DNA of 64,000 nt from Hordeum vulgare subsp. vulgare (Eukaryota > Streptophyta > Magnoliopsida > Poales > Poaceae). Of this stretch, positions 26,698 through 39,473 are shown in pieces. Every line of letters begins with the position of its first letter. Position 1 is the stretch's first letter. The stretch lies in contig NC_058523.1 of the NCBI RefSeq assembly GCF_904849725.1, positions 344,389,948 to 344,453,947 on the forward strand, in the 5' to 3' direction. The notes beneath the pieces were generated by a model that was not told where the DNA came from, did not search any database, and saw only the letters and a program-made list of their open reading frames with translations. The position numbers and the translations under genes were made by a program.

Positions 26698-29600
26698 GCT
26701 TGATCACCTTAACATCGACGCTGCCGCATCGGCTTGGCACAAAGGAGCACTTGAGAAGTTGGTGCATAAGCCTGATCCGCCTGACAGGGTTTTCACCGCA
26801 CCTCCAATGCATTGTTCATTTCCCTCCCTATTTGGCTTGGCGCACTTTCCCTGTTTCCGGGTTCTGTGCCACTGACTTGATCCGACATCCCACTTTCTCC
26901 CGCCGTGCGTCCCTGGCTTGGCGGTAGGTAACGTCGTGCTCTCGGGTACGCCTCGTGGGTTAGCCTTTGCGATGCCGATTGCCTGTACGGCTATGGCGGC
27001 GCCCAACAGGGTAACGCGAGATGTTGTGAGATCGAGGCATCGCACAGAGCAACCCAAAGCCAGGCAAAGGATGTCCAGGCGGACTGGTAGGGAGCGGAGA
27101 GTGCACGTGTTGTGTGGCGGAAGGGATGAAAATGTTGTCGGGAGTAGCATGTTGTCATCATTCGTTGTAATTGGAGCCAAGTGTCGACGGGATGGCCATT
27201 GGGAAGGCGGGAAGATAGCACTGGGAGGAGAGAGGCATCATCCGCCACCCTACGTATTTATGTGCGTCAGCCGCGACGGCTGTGTACAGATGTGGTATCT
27301 ACATGTGGGTCTCTTACTCAGAATGACATGACATGGTTGTTGTGGAGTGAGGTGCCACATCTGTTGCCCCTTGTGAGTGTGTTTGGTGGTCGACGGTAGG
27401 GCAATCTGTTATGTGGTTTGGCCTCACGCAATCCGAGCTCCCTTGTGTGGCTCAGTGGTGATTGAACTAGAGAACTTTATGTTGTAGTTGGATCATGGTT
27501 ATGACTTGTGTTACATTCGCTCATTTGAAGATTGAAACTAGAGAACTTTAGGGTGTAGTATGATCAGTCGACGATATATTGGATTTATATGGGTGTAATG
27601 TGATCAGCATAGCTCGGGAAATGTATGGGGTACTAAATCATCTTGGATTGAATTAGTATTAAGAAAACACGGATCTTTGAGTAATAGAAATGATGTTTGT
27701 GTCAAGTTAGATGGTATAACTACTTGGATTCCAGACCGGAGTTTAATTTGGGGATGGGCATTTGGATTGGTGATATTTTCACCTGAGGTTGGTGGCTTGT
27801 ATGTGTGCCTCATGGATATGAACATGAATCGTAGATGGTAGGCTTTGATGATTTTGCTAGCCCTCCCCAAAAATGTTATGAGTAAAGGATCATTATGGGA
27901 GGATGATTTGAATTAATTAGAATAGATGGCAAATTTAGTGGCATGCGTCTTGTTGGAGTAGCTGTCTCGCATTTATTATGTGTTTGTGCTCATTTAGATG
28001 CAGAAGTGATAATATTGGTGGATAAATATATTAACCTTTGCACAATTTGGAATTAGTTTGATGATTGTGATCTTGAAAAAAAAAATCTCGGTAGAACATA
28101 TAATTTTAGGATCTATAATTATTCAATGGAAGCTTGTTTTTATATTGGACTTAGATAACCATGATACTTGGCTTAGTTCGATCATTGTTATGATTTGTGT
28201 TAGATTCGCTCATTTGGAGATTGAAACTCGAGAAGTTTAGGGTGTACTATGATCGGTCGAAGATATATTGGATTTATATGGGTGTAATATGATCAACATA
28301 GTTGTGGAAATTGATGGGCTATTAAATCATCTTGGATTGAATTAGTAGGAAGAAAACAGAGTATTTTGAGTACTAGAAATGACGTTTGTGACAAATTAGA
28401 TGGTATAACCACTTAGATTCCAGACCAGAGAGAAACTTGGGGTTGGGCAGTTGGATTTGTGATATTTTGACCCGAGCTTCATGGCTTGTATGTGCTTCAG
28501 GGTATGAGCATGTAGATGGTACACATGGATCGTAATTGGTAGGCTTTGATGGTTTTGCTAGCCCTCCCCAAGAATGTTATGAGTAAATGATCATTATGGG
28601 AGGACGATCTGGATTAACTAGAATAGATTAGAATTTTAGCGGTATGTGTCTTGTTGGAGTAGCTCTCTCGCTCTTATGTGTTTGTGCTCCTTTAGATGCA
28701 GTAGTAGTAAAACGGTAATGCTTATGAAGTTATTTAGATGCAGTAGTAGTAAAATATCGGTAGAACATCTAATTTTTGGATCTATAGTTATTCAATGGAA
28801 GCTTATTTTATATTGGACTTAGATAACCATGATACTTGGCTTAGTTGGATTATTGTTATGATTTGTGTTAGATTCGCTCATTTGGAGATTGAAACTCGAG
28901 AACTTTAGGGTGTACTATGATCGGTCGAAGATATATTGGATTTATATGGGTGTAATATGATCAACATAGTTGTGGAAATTGATGGGCTACTAAATCATCC
29001 TGGATTGAATTAGTAGGAAGAAAACCGAGTTTTTTGAGTAATAGAAATGACGTTTGCGACAAATTAGGTGGTATAACCACTTGGATTCCACACCGGAGAG
29101 AAACTTGGGGTTGGGCAGTTGGATTTGTGATATTTTGACCTGAGCTTCGTGGCTTGTATGTGCTTCAAGATATGATCATGTTGATGGTACACATGGGTCG
29201 TAGTTGGTAGGCTTTGATGATTTTGCTAGCCCTCCCCAAGGATATTATGAGTAAAGGATCATTATGGGAGGACGATTTGAATTAACTAGAATAGATTGGA
29301 ATTTTAGCGGTATGTGTCTTGTTGGAGTAGCTCTCTCGCTCTTATGTGTTTGTGCTCATTTAGATGCAGTAGTAGTAAAAGGGTAATGCTTATGAAGTGA
29401 TATTATATTGGTTGATAAATATATTAACCTTGGAATAGTTTGGTGACTGTGATCTTGAGAACTAAAAATCTTGGTGGATAAATAAGATATAATTTTTGGA
29501 CCTATGCTCATCCACTTGTAGCTTGTTTTATATTGGACTTAGATAACCATGATACTTGGCTTGGTTGGATTATGGTTGTGATTTGTGTTAGATTCACATA

Positions 29601-29876
29601 TTTGGAGATTGAAAGTAGAGAACTTTAGGGTGTAGTTGGATCATGGTTATGATTTGTGTTAGATTCGCACATCTTGGAGATTTAAACTAGAGAACTTTAG
29701 AGTGTAGTTGGATCATAGTTATGATTTATGTTAGATTCACACATTTGGAGATTGTAACTAGAGAACTTTAAGGTGTAGTATGATCAGTCGAAAATATATT
29801 GGATTTGTGATATTTTGACTTGTGCTTGGTGCCTTGTTTGTGCCTTATGGATATGAGAAAGCACACGAGAAGTGTT
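26698..29876 (+). repeat. Higher-order unit 11 (3179 bp, extra monomer)
   Basis: Cassette about 26685-27470, A near 27770, A' near 28460, B near 29125. Same recombinant A' junction as units 5, 7 and 8 (about 28715-28765), but all three ~72-bp copies are present before the next cassette. This explains why it is 72 bp longer than the 3107-bp units. Confidence 0.9.
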
Positions 29877-32800
29877 GCTTGATCACCTTAACATCGACGC
29901 TGCCACATCGGCTTGGCACAAAGGAGCCCTTGAGAAGTTGGTGCATAAGCCTGATCCGCCTGACAGGGTTTTCACCGCACCTCCAATGCATTGTTCATTT
30001 CCCTCCCTATTCGGCTTGGCGCACTTTCCCTGTTTCCGGGTTCTGTGCCACTGACTTGATCCGACATCCCACTTTCTCCCGCCGTGCGTCCCTGGCTTGG
30101 CGGTAGGTAACGTCGTGCTCTCGGGTACGCCTCGTGGGTTAGCCATTGCGATGCCTATTGCCTGTACGGCTATGGCGGCGTCCAACAGGGTAACGCGAGA
30201 TGTTGTGAGATCGAGGCATCGCACATAGCAACCCAAAGCCAGGCAAAGGATGTCCAGGCGGACTGGTAGGGAGCGGAGAGTGCATGTGATGTGTGGCGGA
30301 AGGGATGAAAATGTTGTCGGGAGTAGCATGTTGTCATCATTCGTTGTAATTGGAGCCAAGAGTCGACGGGATGGCCATTGGGAAGGCGGGAAGATAGCAC
30401 TGGGAGGAGAGAGGCATCATCCGCCACCCTACGTATTTATGTGCGTCAGCCGCGACGGCTGTGTACAGATGTGGTATCTACATGTGGGTCTCTTACTCAG
30501 AATGACATGACATGGTTGCTGTGGAGTGAGGTGCCACATCTGTTGCCTCGTGTGAGTGTGTTTGGTGGTCGACGGTAGGGCAATCTGTTATGTGGTTTGG
30601 CCTCACGCAATCCGAGCTCCCTTGTGTGGCTGAGTGGTGATTGAACTAGAGAACTTTATGGTGTAGTTGGATCATGGTTATGATTTGTGTTACATTCGCT
30701 CATTTGAAGATTGAAACTAGAGAACTTTAGGGTGTAGTATGATCAGTCGACGATATATTGGATTTATATGGGTGTAATGTGATCAGCATAGCTGGGGAAA
30801 TGTATGGGGTACTAAATCATCTTGGATTGAATTAGTATGAAGAAAACACACGCCTTTGAGTAATAGAAATGATGTTTGCGTCAAGTTAGATGGTATAACT
30901 ACTTGGATTCCACACCGGAATTTAACTTGGGGATGGGCAATTGGATTTGTGATATTTTGACGTGAGCTTGCTGGCTTGTATGTGTGCCTCATGGATATGA
31001 GCAAGAATCATAGTTGGTAGACTTTGATGATTTTGCTAGCCCTCCCCAAGAATGTTATGAGTAAAGGATCATTATGGGAGGATGATTTGAATTAATTAGA
31101 ATAGATGGCAAATTTAGTGGCATGCGTCTTGTTGGAGTAGTTGTCTCGCATTTATTATGTGTTTGTGCTCATTTAGATGCAGAAGTGATATTATTGGTGG
31201 ATAAATATATCAACCTTTGCACAATTTGGAATTAGTTTGATGATTGTGATCTTGAAAAAAAAAATCTCGGTAGAACATATAATTTTAGGATCTATAATTA
31301 TTCAATGGAAGCTTGTTTTTATATTGGACTTAGATAACCATGATACTTGGCTTAGTTCGATCATTGTTATTATTTGTGTTAGATTCGCTCATTTGGAGAT
31401 TGAAACTCAAGAAGTTTAGGGTGTTCTATGATCGGTCGAAGATATATTGGATTTATATGGGTGTAATATGATCAACATAGTTGTGGAAATTGATGGGCTA
31501 CTAAATCATCTTGGATTGAATTAGTAGGATTTTGAGCAATAGAAATGACGTCTGCGACACATTAGATGGTATAACTACTTAGATTCTAGACCAGAGAGAA
31601 ACTTGGGGTTGGGCAGTTGGATTTGTGATATTTTGACTCGAGCTTCGTGGCTTGTATGTGCTTCACGATATGAGCATGTAGATGGTACACCTGGATCGTA
31701 GTTGGTAGGCTTTGATGATTTTGCTAGCCCTCCCAAAGAATGTTATGAGTAAAGGATCATTATGGGAGGACGATCTGGATTTACTAGAATAGATTGGAAT
31801 TTTAGTGGTATGTGTCTTGTTGGAGTAGCTGTCTCGCTCTTATGTGTTTGTGCTCATTTAGATGCAGTAGTTGTAAAAGGGTAATGCTTATGAAGTGATA
31901 TTTTATTGGTTGATAAATATATTAACCTTGGAATAGTTTGGTGATTGTGATCTTCAGAAATAAAATCTTGGTGGATAAATAGCATATAATTTTTGGACCT
32001 ATAGTCATCCACTTGTAGCTTGTTTTATATTGGACTTAGATAACCATGATACCTGGCTTGGTTGGATTATGGTTGCGATTTGTGTTAGATTTACATATTT
32101 GGAGATTGAAAGTAGAGAATTTTCGGGTGTAGTTGGATCATGGTTATGATTTGTGTTAGATTCGCACATCTTGGAGATTGAGACTGGAGAACTTTAGAGT
32201 GTAGAGTGTAGAGAAACTTGGGGTTGGGCAGTTGGATTTGTGATATTTTAACTCGAGCTTCGTGGCTTGTATGTGCTTCAGGATATGAGCATGTAGATGG
32301 TACACGTGGATCGTAGTTGGTAGGCTTTGATGATTTTGCTAGCCCTCCCCAAGAATGTTATGAGTAAAGGATCATTATGGGAGGACGATCTGGATTTACT
32401 AGAATAGATTGGAATTTTAGTGGTATGTGTCTTGTTGGAGTAGCTGTCTCGCTCTTATGTGTTTGTGCTCATTTAGATGCAGTAGTTGTAAAAGGGTAAT
32501 GCTTATGAAGTGATATTTTATTGGTTGATAAATATATTAACCTTGGAATAGTTTGGTGATTGTGATCTTCAGAAATAAAATCTTGGTGGATAAATAGCAT
32601 ATAATTTTTGGACCTATAGTCATCCACTTGTAGCTTGTTTTATATTGGACTTCGATAACCATGATACCTGGCTTGGTTGGATTGTGGTTGCGATTTGTGT
32701 TAGATTTACATATTTGGAGATTGAAAGTAGAGAATTTTTGGGTGTAGTTGGATCATGGTTATGATTTGTGTTAGATTCGCACATCTTGGAGATTGAGACT

Positions 32801-33604
32801 GGAGAACTTTAGAGTGTAGAGTGTAGAGAAACTTGGGGTTGGGCAGTTGGATTTGTGATATTTTAACTCGAGCTTCGTGGCTTGTATGTGTTTCAGGATA
32901 TGAGCATGTAGATGGTACACCTGGATCGTAGTTGGTAGGCTTTGATGATTTTGCTAGCCCTCCCCAAGAATGTTATGAGTAAAGGATCATTATGGGAGGA
33001 CGATCTGGATTTACTAGAATAGATTGGAATTTTAGTGGTATGTGTCTTGTTGGAGTAGCTGTCTCGCTCTTATGTGTTTGTGCTCATTTAGATGCAGTAG
33101 TTGTAAAAGGGTAATGCTTATGAAGTGATATTTTATTGGTTGATAAATATATTAACCTTGGAATAGTTTGGTGATTGTGATCTTCAGAAATAAAATCTTG
33201 GTGGATAAATAGCATATAATTTTTGGACCTATAGTCATCCACTTGTAGCTTGTTTTATATTGGACTTAGATAACCATAATACCTGGCTTGGTTGGATTAT
33301 GGTTGCGATTTGTGTTAGATTTACATATTTGGAGATTGAAAGTAGAGAATTTTCGGGTGTAGTTGGATCATGGTTATGATTTGTGTTAGATTCGCACATC
33401 TTGGAGATTGAGACTCGAGAACTTTAGAGTGTAGTTGGATCATGCTTATGATTTGTGTTAGATTCACACATTTGGAGATTGAAACTAGAGAACTTTAGTG
33501 TGTAGTATGATGAGTCGAAAATAATATTGGATTTGTGATATTTTGACCTGTGCTTGGTGCCTTGTTTGTGCCTTATGGATATGAGAAAGCACACGAGAAG
33601 TGTT
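29877..33604 (+). repeat. Higher-order unit 12 (3728 bp) with a recent local triplication of a ~615-bp monomer
   Basis: Cassette about 29864-30650, A near 30950, then three successive monomers starting near 31630, 32243 and 32857. The last two starts share the variant GATATTTTAACTCGAG. Both internal junctions read CTTTAGAGTGTAGAGTGTAG and then run straight into AGAAACTTGGGG (about 32195-32220 and 32810-32830). The three copies differ at only a few positions. This is the youngest visible amplification in the array. Confidence 0.9.
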
Positions 33605-36331
33605 GCTTGATCACCTTAACATCGACGTTACCGCAACGGCTTGGCACAAAGGAGCACTTGAGAAGTTGGTGCATAAGCCTGATCCGCCTGACAGGGTTTT
33701 CACCGCACCTCCTGTGCAATGTTCATTTCCCTCCCTATTCGACTTGGCGCACTTTCCCTGTTTACGGGTTCTGTGCCACTGACTTGATCCATCATCCCAC
33801 TTTCTCCCGCCGTGCGTCCCTGGCTTGGCGGTAGGTAACGTCGTGCTCTCGGGTACGCCTCGTGGGTTAGCCATTGCGGTGTCGATTGCATGTACGGCTA
33901 TGGCGGCGCCCAACAGAGTAACGCGAGATGTTGTGAGATTGAGGCATCGCACATAGCAACCCAAAGCCAGGCAAAGGGTGTCCTCGTGAACTGGTAGGGA
34001 GCGGAGAGTGCATGTGATGTGTGGCGGAAGGGATGAAAATGTTGTCGGGAGTGGCCTGTTGTCATCATATGTTGTAATTGGAGCCAAGTGTCGACGGGAT
34101 GATCATTGGACAGGTGGGAAGATAGCACTGGGAGGAGAGAGGTATCATCCGCCACCCTACGTATTTTTGTGCGTCAGCCGCGACGTTTGTGTACACTTGT
34201 GGTATCTACATGTGGGTCTCTTACTCAGAATGACATGACATGGTTGCTGCGGAGTGAGATGCCACATCTGTTGCCCCGTGTGAGTGTGTTTGGTGGTCAA
34301 CGGTAGGGCAATCTGTTATGTGGTTTGGCCTCACGCAACCCGAGCTCCCTTCTGTGGCTCAATGGTGATTGAACTAGAGAACTTTATGGTGTAGTTCGAT
34401 CATGGTTATCATTTGTGTTATATTCGCTCATTTGAAGATTGAAACTATAGAACTTTAGGGTGTAGTATGATTAGTCAACAACAAACAACAACAACAACCA
34501 AGCCTTTCAGTCCCAAACAAGTTGGGGTAGGCTAGAGTTGAAACCCATAAGATCTCGGAACCAAGTCATGGCTCTGGAACGTGGATAGCTAACTTCCACG
34601 CACCCCTGTCCATGGCTAAGTCTTTGTCGATATTCCAAACCTTCAGGTCTCTCTTAACGGACTCCTCCCATGTCAAGTTTGGTCTCCTCCCATGTAGTAT
34701 GATTAGTCGACGATATATTTTATTTATATGTGTGTAATGTGATCACCATAGCTCGGGAAATGTATGGGGTACTAAATCATCTTGGATTGAATTAGTATGA
34801 AGAAAACACAGACCTTTGAGTAATAGAAATGATGTTTGCGTCAAGTTAGATGTTATAACTACTTGGATTCCACACCGGAGTGTAACTTGGGGATGGGCAG
34901 TTGGATTTGTGATATTTTGACGTGATCTTGGTGGCTTGTATGTGTGCCTCATGGATATGAGCATGAATCATAGTTGGTAGACTTTGATGATTTTGCTAGC
35001 CCTCCCCAAGAATGTTATGAGTAAAGGATGATTATGGGAGGATGATTTGAATTAATTAGAATAGATGGCAAATTTAGTGGCATGTGTCTTGTTGGAGCAG
35101 CTGTCTCGCATTTATTATGTGTTTGTGCTCATTTAGATGCAGAAGTGATATTATATTGGTGGATAAATATATTAACCTTTGCACAGTTTGGAATTAGTTT
35201 GATGATTGTGATCTTGAAAAAAAAATATCGGTAGAACATATAATTTTTGGATCTATAGTTATTCAATGGAAGCTTGTTTTATATTGGACTTAGATAACCA
35301 TGATACATGGCTTAGTTGGATCATTATTATGATTTGTGTTAGATTCGCTCATTTGGAGATTGAAACTGGAGAATTTTAGGGTGTCTATGATCGGTTGAAG
35401 ATATATTGGATTTATATGGTTGTAATATGATCAACATAGTTGTGGAAATTGATGGGCTACTAAATCATCTTGGATTGAATTAGTAGGATTTTGAGTTAGA
35501 AATGACGTTTGCGACAAATTAGATGGTATAACCACTTGGATTTCAGACCGGAGAGAAACTTGGGGTTTGGCAGTTGGATTTGTGATATTTTGACCTGAGC
35601 TTCGTGGCTTGTATGTGCTTCAAGATATGAGCATGTTGATGGTACACATGGATCGTAGTTGGTAGGCTTTGATGATTTTGCTAGCCCTCCCCAAGGATAT
35701 TATGAGTAAAGGATCATTATGGGAGGACGATTTGGATTAACTAGAATAGATTGGAATTTTAGCGGTATGTGTCTTGTTGGAGTAGCTCTCTCGCTCTTAT
35801 GTGTTTGTGCTCATTTAGATGCAGTAGTAGTAAAAGGGTAATGCTTATGAAGTGATATTATATTGGTTGATAAATATATTAACCTTGGAATAGTTTGGTG
35901 ATTGTGATCTTGAGAAATAAAAATCTTGGTGGATAAATAAGATATAATTTTTGGACCTATGGTCATCCACTTGTAGCTTGTTTTATATTGGACTTAGATA
36001 ACCATGATACTTGGCTTGGTTGGATTATGGTTGTGATTTGTGTTAGATTCACATATTTGGAGATTAAAAGTAGAGAACTTTAGGGTGTAGTTGGATCATG
36101 GTTATGATTTGTGTTAGATTCGCACATCTTGGAGATTTAAACTAGAGAACTTTAGAGTGTAGTTGGATCATAGTTATGATTTATGTTAGATTCACACATT
36201 TGGAGATTGTAACTAGAGAACTTTAAGGTGTAGTATGATCAGTCGAAAATATATTGGATTTGTGATATTTTGACTTGTGCTTGGTGCCTTGTTTGTGCCT
36301 TATGGATATGAGAAAGCACACGAGAAGTGTT
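33605..36331 (+). repeat. Higher-order unit 13 (2727 bp, including a 216-bp retroelement insertion)
   Basis: Cassette about 33592-34375, then the RTE-type insertion at 34477-34692, A near 34912 and B near 35590. Without the insert and its 16-bp target duplication the unit is 2495 bp, the standard length. The cassette groups with that of unit 4. Confidence 0.9.
34477..34692 (-). mobile_element. 5'-truncated RTE-type LINE tail inserted in the array
   Basis: On the minus strand this reads as the last ~40 codons of an RTE-clade reverse-transcriptase ORF (frame containing LTWEESVKRDLKVWNIDKDL and then AWKLAIHVPEP followed by a stop at 34566-34568), a short 3' UTR with CTAGCCTACCCCAACTTG, and a terminal (TTG)n-type tail seen on the plus strand as CAACAACAACAAC at 34477-34498. 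A perfect 16-bp target-site duplication TGTAGTATGATTAGTC flanks it at 34461-34476 and 34693-34708. RTE elements of grasses end in this way. It is strongly 5' truncated and cannot transpose. Confidence 0.9.
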
Positions 36332-38658
36332 GCTTGATCACCTTAACAGCGACATTGCCGCAAAGGCTTGGCACAAAGGAGCATTTGAGAAGTTGGTGCG
36401 TAAGCCTGATCCGCCTAACAGGGTTTTCACAGCACCTTCTGTGCATTGTTCATTTCCCTCCCAATTCGGCTTGGCGCAGTTTCCCAGTTTGCGGGTTCTG
36501 TGCCACTGACTTGATCCGGCATCCCACTTTGTCCCGCCGTGCGTCCCTGGCTTGGCGGTAGGTAACGTCAAGTTCTCGGGTATGCCTCGTGGGTTAGCCA
36601 TTGCGGTGCCGATTGCATGTACGGTTATGGCAGCACCCAACAGGGTAACACGAGATGTTATGAGATTGAGGCATCGCACATAGCAACCCAAAGCCAGGCA
36701 AAGGATGTTCAGGCGGACTGTTAGGGAGCGGAGAGTGCATGTGATGTGTGGCGGAAGGGATGAAAATGTTGTCGGGAGTGGCCTGTTGTCATCATTCGTT
36801 GTAATTGGAGCCAAGTGTCCACGGGATGGTCATTGGGCAGGCGGGAAGATAGAACTGGGAGGAGAGAGGCATCATCCGCCACCCTACGTATTTATGTGCA
36901 TCAGCCGCGACGGTTGTGTACAGATGTGGTATCTACATGTGGGTCTCTTACTTAGAATAACATGACATGGTTAATGTGGAGTGAGGTGCCACATCTGTTG
37001 CCCCGTGTGAGTGTGTTTGGTGGTCGACGGTAGGGCAATCTCTTATGTGGTTTGGCCTCACGCAATCCGAGCTCCCTTGTGTGGCTCGGTGGTGATTGAA
37101 CTAGAGAACTTTATGTTGTAGTTGGATCATGGTTATGACTTGTGTTACATTCGCTCATTTGAAGATTGAAACTAGAGAACTTTAGGGTGTAGTATGATCA
37201 GTCGACGATATATTGGATTTATATGGGTGTAATGTGATCAGCATAGCTGGGGAAATGTATGTGGTACTAAATCTTCTTGGATTGAATTAGTATGAAGAAA
37301 ACACAAACCGTTGAGTAATAAAAATGATGTTTGTGTTAAGTTAGATGGTATAACTACTTGGATTCCAGACCGGAGTTTAATTTGGGGCTGGGCATTTGGA
37401 TTTGTGATATTTTGACGTGAGCTTGGTGGCTTGTATGTGTGCCTCATGGATATGAGCATGAATCGTAGTTGGTAGACTTTGATGATTTTGCTAGCCCTCC
37501 CCAAGAATGTTATGAGTAAAGGATGATTATGGGAGGATGGTTTGAATTAATTAGAATAGATGGCAAATTTAGTGGCATGTGTCTTGTTGGAGCAGCTGTC
37601 TCGCATTTAGTATGTGTTTGTGCTCATTTAGATGCAGAACTGATATTATATTGGTGGATAAATATATTAACCTTTGCACAGTTTGGAATTAGTTTGATGA
37701 TTGTGATCTTGAAAAAAAAATCTCGGTAGAACATATAATTTTTGGATCTATAGTTATTCAATGGAAGCTTGTTTTATATTGGACTTAGACAACCATGATG
37801 CTTGGCTTAGTTGGATCATTACTATGATTTGTGTTAGATTCGCTCATTTGGAGATTGAAACCGGAGAACTTTAGGGTGTACTATGATGGGTTGAAGATAT
37901 ATTGGATTTATATGGGTGTAATATGATCAACATAGTTGTGGAAATTGATGGGTTACTAAATCATCTTGGATTGAATTAGTAGGATTTTAAGTTAGAAATA
38001 ACGTTTGCGACAAATTAGATGGTATAAGTACTTGGATTCCAGACCGGAGAGAAACTTGGGGTTGGGCAATTGGATTTATGATATTTTGACCTGAGCTTCG
38101 TGGCTTGTATGTGCTTCAAGATATGAGGATGTTGATGGTACACATGGATCGTAGTTGGTAGGCTTTGATGATTTTGCTAGCCCTCCCCAAGGATATTATG
38201 AGTACAGGATCATTATGGGAGGACGGTTTGGATTAACTAGAATAGATTGGAATTTTAGCGGCATGTGCCTTGTTGGAGTAGCTCTCTCGCTCTTATGTGT
38301 TTGTGCTTATTTAGATGGAGTGGTAGTAAAAAGGTAATGCTTATGAAGTGATATTATATTGGTTGATAAATATATTAACCTTGGAATAGTTTGGTGATTG
38401 TGATCTTGAGAAATAAAAATCTTGGTGGATAAATAAGATATAATTTTTGGACCTATGGTCATCCACTTGTAGCTTGTTTTATATTGGACTCAGATAACCA
38501 TGATACTTGGCTTGGTTGGATTATGGTTGTGATTTGTGTTAGATTCACATATTTGGAGATTGAAAGTAGAGAACTTTAGGGTGTAGGTGGATCATGGTTA
38601 TGATTTATGTTAGATTCGCACATCTTCGAGATTGAAACTAGAGAACTTTAGAGTGTAG
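36332..38658 (+). repeat. Higher-order unit 14 (ends in a truncated cassette)
   Basis: Cassette about 36319-37100, A from about 37406, B from about 38079. It is closer to unit 1 than to its neighbours. Instead of entering a complete next cassette, the sequence jumps at about 38658 from the ~72-bp motif tail directly into the middle of a cassette (TGTGGTATCTACATGTGGG), so the first ~590 bp of that cassette are missing. Confidence 0.85.
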
Positions 38659-39301
38659 ATATGTGGTATCTACATGTGGGTCTCTTACTCAGAATGACAT
38701 GACATGGTTGTTGTGGAGTGAGGTGCCACATGTGGTGCCCCGTGTGAGTGTGTTTGGTTGTCGACGGTAGGGCAATCTGTTATGTGGTGTGGCCTCACGC
38801 AATCTGAGCTCCCTTGTGTGGCTCAGTGGTAACTGAACTAGAGAACTTTATGGTGTAGTTGGATCATGGTTATGATTTGTGTGACATTCGGTCATTTAAA
38901 GATTGAAACTAGAGAACTTTAGGGTGTGGCCAATCTGTTATGTGGTTTGGCCTCACGCAATCCGAGCTCCCTTGTGTGGCTCAGTGATGATTGAACTAGA
39001 GAACTTTATGCTGTAGTTGGATCATGGTTATGATTTGTGTTACATTCGCTCATTTGAAGATTGAAGCTAGAGAACTTTAGGGTGTAGTATGATCAGTCGA
39101 CGATATATTGGATTTATATGGGTGTAATGTGATCAGCATAGCTGGGGAAATGTATGGGGTACTAAATCATCTTGGATTGAATTAGTATGATGAAAACGCA
39201 AACCTTTGAGTAACAGAAATGATGTTTGCGTCAAGTTAGATGGTATAACTACTTGGATTCCAGACCGGAGTTTAACTTGGGGATGGGCAGTTGGATATTT
39301 T
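38659..39301 (+). repeat. Rearranged cassette and monomer fragments at the array edge
   Basis: Contains the 3' third of a cassette (38659-38840), then a ~72-bp motif. At about 38937 there is a second jump back to the cassette end (GGCCAATCTGTTATGTGG), so about 270 bp of the cassette/monomer boundary is present twice in diverged form. It continues into a monomer A that is interrupted at 39301 by the LTR element. Confidence 0.8.
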
Positions 39302-39461
39302 TGTTAGGAAGTATTAGTATTAGTCTAGGAGTCGTTATTAGTCTATTAGTATTAGTGTAGGAGTCCTTATTAGTCTATGTTTACTTTCCTTGCACCTCAA
39401 GTCATGTGTAATATATATATGCCCCTTGGGCCTTCAATACAGATAAGTTGCTTTCCTAACA
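39302..39461 (+). repeat. 5' LTR of the Copia-like element (160 bp)
   Basis: Bounded by TGTTAGG and CTAACA. It contains internal copies of the TAGGAGTCCTTATTAGTCTA motif and an AATATATATATG stretch. It differs from the 3' LTR by about four substitutions and a 14-bp difference in the internal short repeat, so the insertion is not brand new. Confidence 0.93.
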
Positions 39462-39473
39462 TGGTATTAGAGC
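39462..39473 (+). other. Primer-binding site (initiator-Met tRNA type)
   Basis: TGGTATTAGAGC directly abuts the 5' LTR. The canonical plant Copia site complementary to the tRNA-iMet 3' end is TGGTATCAGAGC, so there is one mismatch. Confidence 0.9.

Noticed and set aside
1..38658. Dozens of 60-158-codon open frames repeated in each array unit on both strands
   Set aside because: They recur because the DNA unit recurs. Overlapping frames are open on both strands, translations have no recognisable domain, and changes between copies are not biased to silent sites by eye. Treated as non-coding repeat.
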